A stretch of 64,000 nt of DNA from Nostoc paludosum FACHB-159 (GTDB lineage: Bacteria; Cyanobacteriota; Cyanobacteriia; Cyanobacteriales; Nostocaceae): NCBI RefSeq assembly GCF_014698835.1, contig NZ_JACJTU010000006.1, positions 1 to 64,000 on the forward strand. Direction: 5' to 3'. Positions 27,593 through 35,054 of this stretch are shown piece by piece; positions within the stretch are counted from its first letter, which is position 1; every line of letters begins with the position of its first letter. The notes beneath the pieces are model-generated. The model had not been told where the DNA came from. It searched no databases and saw only the letters and a program-made list of their open reading frames with translations. Position numbers and translations under genes: made by a program.

Positions 27593-27765
27593 GACAGCAG
27601 GTATTTTCGTGTTGAGTGTTGACTGTTGAAAGTTAACCTTAAAAGGGAACACTCAACTGGGAAATCTCTTAATTTTCAAAGATTATATCATGTCCGGTTA
27701 ATTAGTTATATTCCCACACTCATTGCACCCCACCCCGCCAAAGCTGTGCTTTGTCTCCCCTCCCC

Positions 27766-27975
27766 GCCTGCGGGGCTACGGTGTACACACAAGTATAGCC
27801 AGCATGGGTTTCAACTCTTCTAAGGGTGTTGTAGGGTGTGTTATCGCGCCAGCGTAACGCACCGCCAAAGATTTACGGTGCGTTAGGACTGCCGTCCATA
27901 ACGCACCCTACCTTTCCTCAAATCTTTTATAGATGGGGTTTTTCCGACTTGTGTGTACACCGTAGGCCTGCGGGG
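27766..27975. mobile_element. MITE-like element, 190 bp, with 10-bp flanking direct repeats
   Basis: The perfect terminal inverted repeat CTACGGTGTACACACAAG lies at 27776-27793, with its complement at 27948-27965. The interior has a second inverted pair around GTAGGGTG and CACCCTAC (GGTGCGTTA motifs) and no coding capacity. GCCTGCGGGG occurs immediately outside both ends (27766-27775 and 27966-27975), as expected of a target duplication. The rest of the 622-bp spacer (27593-28214) has no gene. Confidence 0.75.
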
Positions 27976-28214
27976 TGAGGTTCTTCGCGATTTAACAAGC
28001 AATCAAGCTGACATAATATTATAGGGGTTTAGCAATCCTAAACCCCTACTCACTAGTAGCTATTTTCAAGTTAGATATTCGTGCGGTCAATCACGCAACG
28101 AGGTATGAAAATATTTCTTTCCTAGTCCCCAGTCCCTATTTTTAAAACAGATATTGCCATGATGAAGAGATGCTGAATAAATGGCAAAATTAAGGGTACA
28201 ATGACTGTAAATTC

Positions 28215-28409
28215 TTACCTAAAACGAGAATTTTGTTTACGGCGTTGCTTATGTCTAGCAATTGCTTTGCGCTTCTCTTTTTCTATTGGAGTCTCGAAGT
28301 GACGTTTTTTTCTCATATCTTGGAAAATTCCTGCTTTAGAAACTTCCCGCTTAAATCTTCGTAGGGCTGATTCAATACCTTCATTCTCTCCTAAAACTAC
28401 TTGTGTCAT
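28215..28409 (-). CDS. rpsU: 30S ribosomal protein S21
   Basis: 64-residue basic protein starting [21 protein letters not shown], the S21 signature, with an Arg/Lys-rich tail. The ATG at 28409 is chosen over the one at 28415 because AGGAGG then lies 7 bases upstream rather than 1. It lies downstream of an RRM protein gene, separated by a terminator-like hairpin, an arrangement known in Anabaena. S21 acts in translation initiation on the 30S subunit. Confidence 0.95.
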   Translation of the reverse strand: MTQVVLGENEGIESALRRFKREVSKAGIFQDMRKKRHFETPIEKEKRKAIARHKQRRKQNSRFR

Positions 28410-28467
28410 TCTCATTCCTCCTAAATGTGGATGAATAATTGAAAACTAAAATACAAAAGAAAATATT

Positions 28468-28501
28468 CCAGCAGATTCGAGCCTTTGGCTTTATCTGCTG
28501 G
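28468..28501 (-). terminator. Hairpin between rbp and rpsU
   Basis: The outer stem CCAGCAGAT/ATCTGCTGG and inner stem AGCC/GGCT are followed on the minus strand by AATATTTTCTTTTG. It looks like a factor-independent terminator that could attenuate read-through from rbp into rpsU. Confidence 0.75.
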
Positions 28502-28533
28502 AGACTCTAAATGTGAGATTTTTAAGAATCAAC

Positions 28534-28842
28534 TTAGTAGTTTCTGTTGCGGCGAGCATTGCCGCCACCCCAACTCCCACGAGAGGAATTGTTTCTTTCC
28601 TCACGGGGTTTAGCTTTATTTACTCTCAAATCACGTCCCATCCATTCAGCACCATCAAGTGCTTCAATGGCAGCTTGTTCTTCTGCATCTGTTTGCATTT
28701 CCACAAAAGCGAACCCACGCGGCTTGCCTGTTTCTCTGTCTGTAGGTAATTGAACACGGGCTACTGTTCCGTATTCTGCAAATGCCCGCCTGAGGTCGTC
28801 TTCCGTAACCTGATAGGACAGGTTACCAATGTAAATTGACAT
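28534..28842 (-). CDS. rbp: RRM RNA-binding protein (cyanobacterial Rbp)
   Basis: 102 residues: a single RNA recognition motif (1-80) with RNP2 I-Y-I-G-N-L and RNP1 K-P-R-G-F-A-F-V-E-M, then a short Gly/Asn/Arg-rich tail (S-W-G-G-G-N-A-R-R). This is the cold-inducible Rbp type of cyanobacteria, thought to act in RNA handling at low temperature and mRNA localisation. It is upstream of rpsU. The leader carries an inverted repeat that pairs the Shine-Dalgarno region (separate entry). Confidence 0.92.
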   Translation of the reverse strand: MSIYIGNLSYQVTEDDLRRAFAEYGTVARVQLPTDRETGKPRGFAFVEMQTDAEEQAAIEALDGAEWMGRDLRVNKAKPREERNNSSRGSWGGGNARRNRNY

Positions 28843-28847
28843 AAGAG

Positions 28848-28886
28848 TCTCCGAATTTAGGGAGTGTAGAGAGTTAAATTCGGAGA
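28848..28886 (-). promoter_or_regulatory. SD-sequestering stem-loop in the rbp leader
   Basis: On the minus strand TCTCCGAATTTA is followed by a 15-base loop and its exact complement TAAATTCGGAGA, then CTCTT and the ATG. The GGAGA Shine-Dalgarno sequence, 5 bases before the start codon, is inside the 3' arm, so the 12-bp stem would block ribosome binding unless opened. This fits a translational control element. Cold regulation through the 5' leader is known for rbpA1 of Anabaena. Confidence 0.75.
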
Positions 28887-28927
28887 GACGCTTTTAAAGA
28901 TCAAAACGAGTTACTCAACCGAACATA

Positions 28928-28941
28928 ATCCTTATAAGGAT
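28928..28941. promoter_or_regulatory. 14-bp palindrome upstream of rbp
   Basis: ATCCTTATAAGGAT is a perfect palindrome that contains a TATAAG -10-like hexamer for the minus strand, 86 bases before the rbp ATG. It could be an operator over the promoter. The remaining spacer up to 29233 shows nothing else. Confidence 0.4.
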
Positions 28942-29233
28942 AAGTGTAGCACAGCCTTTTAATATGCATTCACAGTGAATTTGATTCCCAAACCAAAGTT
29001 TCAGGACGGGGTTTTAACCCTTCCAACGATACGCTTTGGCTGTTTTTGCTATGACAGTTTTAATTTTAAAAGCCAATCAGTATTAACTAGCGATCGCCCA
29101 GAAATTAGTGTTTTGGAAATTTAGATATGTACTTAGCTTTAAGGATTATTTACTAGTGGGGTTTATTGTACCATAAATTACCGTGTTAAAAGCGAACTGG
29201 AAAATCATCGATGTCCAAATGTTCCAAACAATT

Positions 29234-30097
29234 TTAGCCCTCGCTGAACTGGGCTAAAATCCTTTCTGCTTCTTTACACAGCACCTCATGATGTTCACCG
29301 TTACTAGCCAGCAAACCTCCCCATTGATTAATATCACCGGTGTTGTATTCCAAGGGCGTACCGTCGAAGTGAGTAAATTGACCTCCAGCTTCTGTTAAAA
29401 TCAGTTCTGGCGCTGCCATATCCCAATCTTTGGGAGCAGATTTGCCAGATAGAGAAATGTAAATTTCTGCTTGTTTTTCGACAATTGTGGCGATTTTACA
29501 GCCGACACTGCCAACAGCTTTTTGATTTTGACAGGGTAAGTTTTGCAGTAAATAATCTAACCGTTGATTGCGGTGAGAACGACTCACGACTAAAGTTAAA
29601 TCTTCAATTCGTTTAGCTGACGACACTTGTAAAGCAACAGAACCATCGCAGGTTTCTACAAATGTACCGCCTCCCTTTGTAGCATAATACAACTTTTGCG
29701 CTTCTGGAACTGCCACTACTGCTAACACTGGGCGTGTTTCTTTGACTAAAGCAATGTGAATGGCATATTCTCCAGTTTTTTCGATAAAGTCCCGCGTGCC
29801 GTCTAAGGGATCTATAATCCATACCCAAGGGGTAGAAGATTGTGGAGACTTACTTACGGATTGATAGGTTTCTTCGCTGATGTAATTAAAATCTTCATTA
29901 CCCAAACTTGCTTGTAGCTTTTCGAGGATATATTGACTGACAGCTACATCTGCAACGGTAACAGGTTCATTTTGTTTGTATTTTACTGCTAAATTAGGAT
30001 CTTTGGCAGTGCCGTGATAATAAGATCGCAGTATATCCGCGGCTTCCCAACCTATCTGACGAGCGATCGCTAATATTTCTTGTAAGTCTTTCATCAA
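29234..30097 (-). CDS. cysQ: 3'(2'),5'-bisphosphate nucleotidase, CysQ-like
   Basis: 287-residue inositol-monophosphatase-superfamily enzyme. Metal-binding motifs: S-E-E-T at the first site, W-I-I-D-P-L-D-G-T-R-D-F at the second, and W-D-M-A-A-P-E-L-I-L-T-E-A-G-G at the third. This combination suits CysQ, which removes PAP from sulfate assimilation; inositol or fructose phosphatase activity is possible. Met1 or Met2 may start the protein. It is followed in the opposite direction of numbering by a PfkB kinase gene 59 bp upstream, on the same strand. Confidence 0.85.
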   Translation of the reverse strand: MMKDLQEILAIARQIGWEAADILRSYYHGTAKDPNLAVKYKQNEPVTVADVAVSQYILEKLQASLGNEDFNYISEETYQSVSKSPQSSTPWVWIIDPLDGTRDFIEKTGEYAIHIALVKETRPVLAVVAVPEAQKLYYATKGGGTFVETCDGSVALQVSSAKRIEDLTLVVSRSHRNQRLDYLLQNLPCQNQKAVGSVGCKIATIVEKQAEIYISLSGKSAPKDWDMAAPELILTEAGGQFTHFDGTPLEYNTGDINQWGGLLASNGEHHEVLCKEAERILAQFSEG

Positions 30098-30156
30098 TCT
30101 AGCTTAATGTAACTTAAAAATATATAACCTCAGTCGGGGGACATAGCTGTGCGTCC

Positions 30157-31014
30157 CTAAATAAAATTCATCCAGCGTCGAGTGCCAAAATATTGGCAGG
30201 AATTAGCAGCGATATTTGCTGCTAGTGCCAGTGCGTTGGTAAAACTTTCTCTTAAAATGTGGTGACAGAAGCCACCGTGAAAAATATCTCCAGCTCCTAA
30301 GGTATCAACTGCTTGAATTTGGGGCACATCTACAATACCAGTTTTATTGCAACTCAAGTATTGAATTGGTTGTTCTCCGTGAGTAATGGCGATATGAGGA
30401 ATATTAAATTTGCTTAGATAACGAAAAACTTCTTCTGAAGTTTGACAGTTAGGTGGATGAAAATTAGCCGAACATATAGCGTAGTCTACAAATGGTAGGA
30501 TTTCTTCAAATCCGGGTTTCCAGCTACCACCATCGATGACTACCGGGATACTCTGGACTTTCGCCATTTTGGCTATGGAGTAACCAACAGCCATCTGATG
30601 TCCGTCAATTAGTACTATGGCAACATTTTCTAAAATATTTGCTGGGATGGATGCGCTACTGGCTTGAGTTTTCACAGCATTGATGGAAACCACAGCTCTT
30701 TGCCCTGTGGCTTGGGTAACAATAATTGAAGAGACTGGTGGTGCTAAATCGATGGTAGGCTCAAGATCGGCGATCGCCACTTGATAATTTGCCAAATCAC
30801 CTCGAATTAACTGTGTCATTGGGTGAGAACCTAGCACACCTAAGACTGTAGCCTGATTACCTAAATAGCTAAAAGCCACAGCTGCGTTTGTAGCTGGGCC
30901 ACCCCCTGCCACAGTATAGTCAATAGCAACTATCTTTTGATTATTCTGAGGCAAAGACTCAGCTAGGTAAATCAAATCCAAGGTTACCAAACCTACAAAT
31001 AACCCATTAGCCAT
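30157..31014 (-). CDS. PfkB/ribokinase-family sugar kinase
   Basis: 285-residue kinase. The N-terminal G-G-G-P-A-T-N-A-A-V-A substrate motif and the C-terminal D-T-L-G-A-G-D-I-F-H-G-G-F catalytic motif with its base Asp are both present. The protein is short for ribokinase (about 305), so its substrate (fructose, ribose, adenosine or another) is undetermined. It is probably co-transcribed with the downstream CysQ-like gene (59-bp gap). Confidence 0.82.
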   Translation of the reverse strand: MANGLFVGLVTLDLIYLAESLPQNNQKIVAIDYTVAGGGPATNAAVAFSYLGNQATVLGVLGSHPMTQLIRGDLANYQVAIADLEPTIDLAPPVSSIIVTQATGQRAVVSINAVKTQASSASIPANILENVAIVLIDGHQMAVGYSIAKMAKVQSIPVVIDGGSWKPGFEEILPFVDYAICSANFHPPNCQTSEEVFRYLSKFNIPHIAITHGEQPIQYLSCNKTGIVDVPQIQAVDTLGAGDIFHGGFCHHILRESFTNALALAANIAANSCQYFGTRRWMNFI

Positions 31015-31092
31015 TAGTTATTAGTCATTTGTGTTCGTAGTAGTGTATGAATTGTTTTTTCTAACAGACGCGATTAATCACCTCTTTTGTAC

Positions 31093-31151
31093 AGACGCAA
31101 TGAATTGCGTCTCTACTCTTAACTTTTGTACAGACGCGATTCATCGCGTCT
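31093..31151. repeat. Two dispersed hairpins before rsmI
   Basis: AGACGCAAtgaaTTGCGTCT (31093-31112) and AGACGCGATtcATCGCGTCT (31132-31151), separated by TTTTGTAC-type sequence. They belong to the same family as the palindrome at 14998. The second ends 15 bases before the rsmI start codon. Confidence 0.8.
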
Positions 31152-31166
31152 CCTAACTTTTAACTC

Positions 31167-32033
31167 ATGCAAACCGATCCCAAACCAAGAACACTGTACG
31201 TCGTTGGCACACCAATTGGCAACTTAGAAGATATGACTTTTCGGGCTGTGCGAATTTTGCAAACTGTGGATATTATTGCTGCGGAAGACACGCGCCACAC
31301 AGGGAAATTGCTACAGCATTTTGAAATTAAGACACCCCAAATAAGTTACCACGAGCATAATCGTACCAGTCGCATTCCAGAAATATTACAATATTTGGCG
31401 AATGATAAAGCGATCGCTCTAGTCAGCGATGCTGGAATGCCAGGAATTTCCGATCCTGGATATGAGTTGATTAAAGCTTGTATTGAAGCAGGTATTTCCG
31501 TAGTTCCTATTCCTGGTGCAAGTGCAGCAATTACAGCTTTGAGCGCAGCTGGACTACCTACGGATCGGTTTGTCTTTGAAGGTTTTCTGCCAGCAAAAAC
31601 TCAACAGCGACGAGAACATTTAGAATCTTTACAAACAGAATCTCGCACATTGATTTTCTACGAATCGCCCCACCGTTTGCAAGATACTTTACAAGACTTA
31701 GCAGAAATTTGGGGAAGCGATCGCCAAATCGTACTCGGACGGGAGTTAACTAAATTGTATGAGGAATTTTGGCGGGGAACAATTGCCGAAGCGATCGCCC
31801 ACTACAGCCAGCGAGAACCCCAAGGTGAATATACCTTAGTTGTTGGGGGAATTCCACCGAGTCAGATCCAATTAACACAAGAGGAATTAAAAGCCGAATT
31901 GAAACAATTAATTACTCAAGGAATATCGCGATCGCAAGCTAGCCGTCAATTAGCAAAAGTAACTTCTCTTCCCCGTCGCCAACTCTACCAACTAGCTCTT
32001 TCTTTGGTTATAGACTCTGATTCTAATATTTAA
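31167..32033 (+). CDS. rsmI: 16S rRNA (cytidine-1402 2'-O)-methyltransferase
   Basis: 288-residue tetrapyrrole-methylase-fold enzyme that uses SAM to methylate C1402 in the decoding centre. Signatures: V-V-G-T-P-I-G-N-L-E-D-M-T-F-R-A, A-A-E-D-T-R-H-T-G, V-S-D-A-G-M-P-G-I-S-D-P-G, P-I-P-G-A-S-A and F-Y-E-S-P-H-R. The length is normal. No strong Shine-Dalgarno sequence is seen; a dispersed hairpin lies directly upstream. Confidence 0.95.
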   Translation: MQTDPKPRTLYVVGTPIGNLEDMTFRAVRILQTVDIIAAEDTRHTGKLLQHFEIKTPQISYHEHNRTSRIPEILQYLANDKAIALVSDAGMPGISDPGYELIKACIEAGISVVPIPGASAAITALSAAGLPTDRFVFEGFLPAKTQQRREHLESLQTESRTLIFYESPHRLQDTLQDLAEIWGSDRQIVLGRELTKLYEEFWRGTIAEAIAHYSQREPQGEYTLVVGGIPPSQIQLTQEELKAELKQLITQGISRSQASRQLAKVTSLPRRQLYQLALSLVIDSDSNI

Positions 32034-32113
32034 ACATATGAACAAGGTATATTATGTATGCAAAATAGTACGATTATAAATAAAATGTTCGTGCTTTAAT
32101 TGCTAAATTTTAG

Positions 32114-33421
32114 ATGCAAAACTTAGCTCGTTTCTCCTTTTGGAAGCAAATCTTTATTGCTCTCCTGTTTTATGTTATTTGCAGTAGTATAGGTGTCCTA
32201 CTTTCACCACATGGAATTGCAAAATTAGCAGTACAAGAGGGAAAAGAGTTTCAGTACTGGGATGCAATTCATTATGTCAATTTGGGTTTTAATCCTCAAT
32301 GTCAAGCCTTCTACCCACTCTGGTCTCAAATAAATCGTTTATTTGCCCCAGAGAATCCCCTTGTTGGGCTGCGGTATGCTTTTATTCTGTGTAACATCCT
32401 CTTTGTCTTGTCACTGCCTATCCTCTTATACGTCTTGCGAAAAGTCATTAAGTCAGAAAGTCTAAGCTTTATCACTCTCATACTTTATGTTGTCAATCCC
32501 AATTCTATTTTCCATAGTATTGGCTACACTGAGAGCTTGTTTTCCTTATGGGCAATTATTAGTGTAGTCGCTCTTTTGTTTTCAAATTCTGTATTTTGGA
32601 ATGTCATCTTAGCAGTGTCCATGATTCTAATGTCTGTGTCTCGGCCGAGTTTAGTGCAACTTCTCTTTGCTTCATCTAGTGCGATATTTTGCGTATTTTT
32701 AGGAAGTCACTTCAGGTCTGAAACCCATTCCAAAACTAGGGAGTGGAAAAAATATACTATACCCGCTGGATTAATTGCTATATGCGCTATCGTAGGTTAT
32801 TCAATCTACGGCATTTATTGTTTATTATCAACAGGCAACTTTTGGACTCCCTTTAAGGCTCAAGTGGAGTGGGGAAGAACTCTTCAGTTACGACCGTTAT
32901 TCCTCCTCTTTCCTAGATCCCTGTTAAATGATTTACACGGTCTGTACTTTCCATTTATTCTATTATTTCTAGTGGTAATCCTGATTTACTTTCATACCAA
33001 AGACCAGAAAATTTCACTGTATGTGCCCAAACATCCTCTATTATGGATAACCCTTTTTTATCCTCCTATAGCGATTTTGATTTATTCCATTCGTTATTGG
33101 CTGTTAGCTAAAGCTGGCAAGCTTACTCCTCAATCTGTAACTTCAAGTATTTTCCAATTACAAACAAATTATGTATTCTTTTTTTGCTTATTCATTTGCA
33201 TAGCCAATGCAGCTATTGGATTTTTAGCAGCTTCAGGCTATCTCTATAGTCTTGCAAGATTTGTATTCGCAACACCCTTCTTTTTTATTGCTTTTGGTAT
33301 GGTCATAGGCCATCTTGATAGTCCAAAAACACGAGAATTTCTTTATGGGTGTATCCTGGTTTCTGCCTTAGGACTAATCGAACAATGGTATCGTTGGGGT
33401 AACAACCGTTGGGTAGGATAA
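32114..33421 (+). CDS. PIG-V-like GT-C glycosyltransferase
   Basis: 435-residue protein with about ten membrane segments. The first extracellular loop has the motif Y-W-D-A-I-H-Y-V-N-L-G-F, then A-F-Y-P-L-W, as in the PIG-V (GPI mannosyltransferase II) family and its bacterial relatives. Such enzymes transfer a sugar from a polyprenyl-phosphate sugar on the outer membrane face. The acceptor is unknown. It is followed within 53 bases by a second GT-C gene, probably the same transcript. Confidence 0.7.
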   Translation: MQNLARFSFWKQIFIALLFYVICSSIGVLLSPHGIAKLAVQEGKEFQYWDAIHYVNLGFNPQCQAFYPLWSQINRLFAPENPLVGLRYAFILCNILFVLSLPILLYVLRKVIKSESLSFITLILYVVNPNSIFHSIGYTESLFSLWAIISVVALLFSNSVFWNVILAVSMILMSVSRPSLVQLLFASSSAIFCVFLGSHFRSETHSKTREWKKYTIPAGLIAICAIVGYSIYGIYCLLSTGNFWTPFKAQVEWGRTLQLRPLFLLFPRSLLNDLHGLYFPFILLFLVVILIYFHTKDQKISLYVPKHPLLWITLFYPPIAILIYSIRYWLLAKAGKLTPQSVTSSIFQLQTNYVFFFCLFICIANAAIGFLAASGYLYSLARFVFATPFFFIAFGMVIGHLDSPKTREFLYGCILVSALGLIEQWYRWGNNRWVG

Positions 33422-33473
33422 TTGGCTAAAACTTATTTCCCGCAATTAATCATGAGTTAAATAACATAGCTAT

Positions 33474-34961
33474 ATGCAAAATAATATCAGAAAAACTAAG
33501 TCTAAAAACTCGCCTATATTGTTCCTATTAATCTTAACCATAGCTATCAGAATCTACAACATTAATTCGCCAATTATCGGCATTCATTCCTGGCGTCAGT
33601 CAGATACAGCAGCAATAGCTAGAAATTTTTATGAGAATGGTTTTAACTTATTTTATCCTCAAATTGACTGGGGAGGTAATTCTCTTGGTTATTGTGAAAC
33701 CGAGTTTCCAATTTATTCATTTATCGTTGCTCTTTTTTATAAAATTTTTGGAGTTGCAGATTTTTGGGGAAGATTTTTCTCAGTTATTTGTTTTTTAGTA
33801 GCTCTTTATTTCCTTTATCAGTTAATTAGCAAAATTTTAGATAAAAAGACTGCATCTTGGTCTTGTTTATTTTTTGCAATTTTACCTTTGAATGTTTATT
33901 ATAGTAGAACTTTTCAACCAGAGTCGATGCTGTTGATGTGTTCAGTTATCGGCATATATTATTTTATTAAGTGGTTAGACTCGGAAAAATTACAAGATTT
34001 AATTTTATCGGGGAGCTTTGTTGCCTTAGCTTGTCTAATCAAAGTTTTACCAATAATTTATTTAGGAATACCACTTTTTTATTTAGCATGGACTAAATAT
34101 GGTATAAGAGTTTTTTCTCAAATATGTCTGTGGATTTATAGTATCTTGATATTAATAACTGTAGCTATTTGGTATTACCATGCTCATCAACTATTTTTAG
34201 AGTATGGCAATACTTTTGGCTTTTGGTCGGGTTCAACCAATAGATATAACTATAATATTGTCCTTACCTCACGTTTTTGGACAGAAATATTCTTTAGAAC
34301 CATTGTTAGGCATTTTGCAATTTTCGGCTTTCCCATATTTTTATTAGGTTTATTGCTACCTAGAAAAACTAGACAAGAATATGTATTAGATATTTGGTTA
34401 ATTTCAGTAATTTTAACTTGGGTTTTAGTACCTGTTACAAGTTTAGTTCATGAATATTATCAACTTCAATTTATGCTTCCGGGAGTAGTATTCATGGGTA
34501 AAGCTTGTAGTTACTATTTGGAACAAGCTGCTGAGCAATTTAATTATAAGAAAGCTATAGTAGTGTGTTTATGTCTAACTGTGGCTGCTGGCTCTGTCAT
34601 TTATACTGTTGATTATATGTTCAAAGAAAGAACAGAAAAATCGGCTGTTTTTCAATTGGCACAGCAAATAAAACAAAATACAGAACCAAAATCATTGATA
34701 ATTGCTACTACTGGTAGTGACCCAACATTACTTTATTTATCACATCGGAAGGGATGGCTAATTAACCACAATGATGTTACTGAAGAATATATTTTATCTA
34801 AAGCAAAATTAGGAGCTAAATATTTAGTAGGAAGTTTTAATTTTGTAGAAAGCTATAATTTGTTGGTTGATGATAACCAAAAGAAAAAAGTTCAGGATTT
34901 TCTCGATAAATATCCCAATCTTTTGAAAGATAGTATGAGTTTCATTGCTAAATTAAACTGA
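33474..34961 (+). CDS. GT-C (PMT/ArnT-like) glycosyltransferase
   Basis: 495 residues with 9-12 membrane segments. It has an early acidic loop (H-S-W-R-Q-S-D-T-A-A-I-A-R-N-F) and the D-W-G-G-N-S-L-G-Y-C-E-T-E-F-P-I-Y segment, characteristic of dolichyl-phosphate-mannose transferase-like GT39/GT83 proteins. The C-terminal about 120 residues form a soluble domain. It likely glycosylates a lipid or protein outside the cytoplasmic membrane. It is strikingly AT-rich compared with rsmI, like the polysaccharide genes further on, suggesting that the island begins here. Confidence 0.72.
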   Translation: MQNNIRKTKSKNSPILFLLILTIAIRIYNINSPIIGIHSWRQSDTAAIARNFYENGFNLFYPQIDWGGNSLGYCETEFPIYSFIVALFYKIFGVADFWGRFFSVICFLVALYFLYQLISKILDKKTASWSCLFFAILPLNVYYSRTFQPESMLLMCSVIGIYYFIKWLDSEKLQDLILSGSFVALACLIKVLPIIYLGIPLFYLAWTKYGIRVFSQICLWIYSILILITVAIWYYHAHQLFLEYGNTFGFWSGSTNRYNYNIVLTSRFWTEIFFRTIVRHFAIFGFPIFLLGLLLPRKTRQEYVLDIWLISVILTWVLVPVTSLVHEYYQLQFMLPGVVFMGKACSYYLEQAAEQFNYKKAIVVCLCLTVAAGSVIYTVDYMFKERTEKSAVFQLAQQIKQNTEPKSLIIATTGSDPTLLYLSHRKGWLINHNDVTEEYILSKAKLGAKYLVGSFNFVESYNLLVDDNQKKKVQDFLDKYPNLLKDSMSFIAKLN

Positions 34962-34976
34962 TTCTATAAAAGTAAT

Positions 34977-35003
34977 GGTGCATCAGGCTAAAGCCTAACG
35001 CAC
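34977..35003. terminator. Hairpin between convergent glycosyltransferase and NRPS genes
   Basis: GGTGC/GCACC and AGGCT/AGCCT pair around a short loop, in a sequence of the dispersed TAATGGTGC...GCACC type. It lies in the 93-bp gap where the two transcripts meet. It may terminate either; there is no clear T-tract. Confidence 0.5.
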
Positions 35004-35054
35004 CTAATTCAGATTTATGTCTCTCTGATTGTATTCTGAATTCTGACTTCTGTT

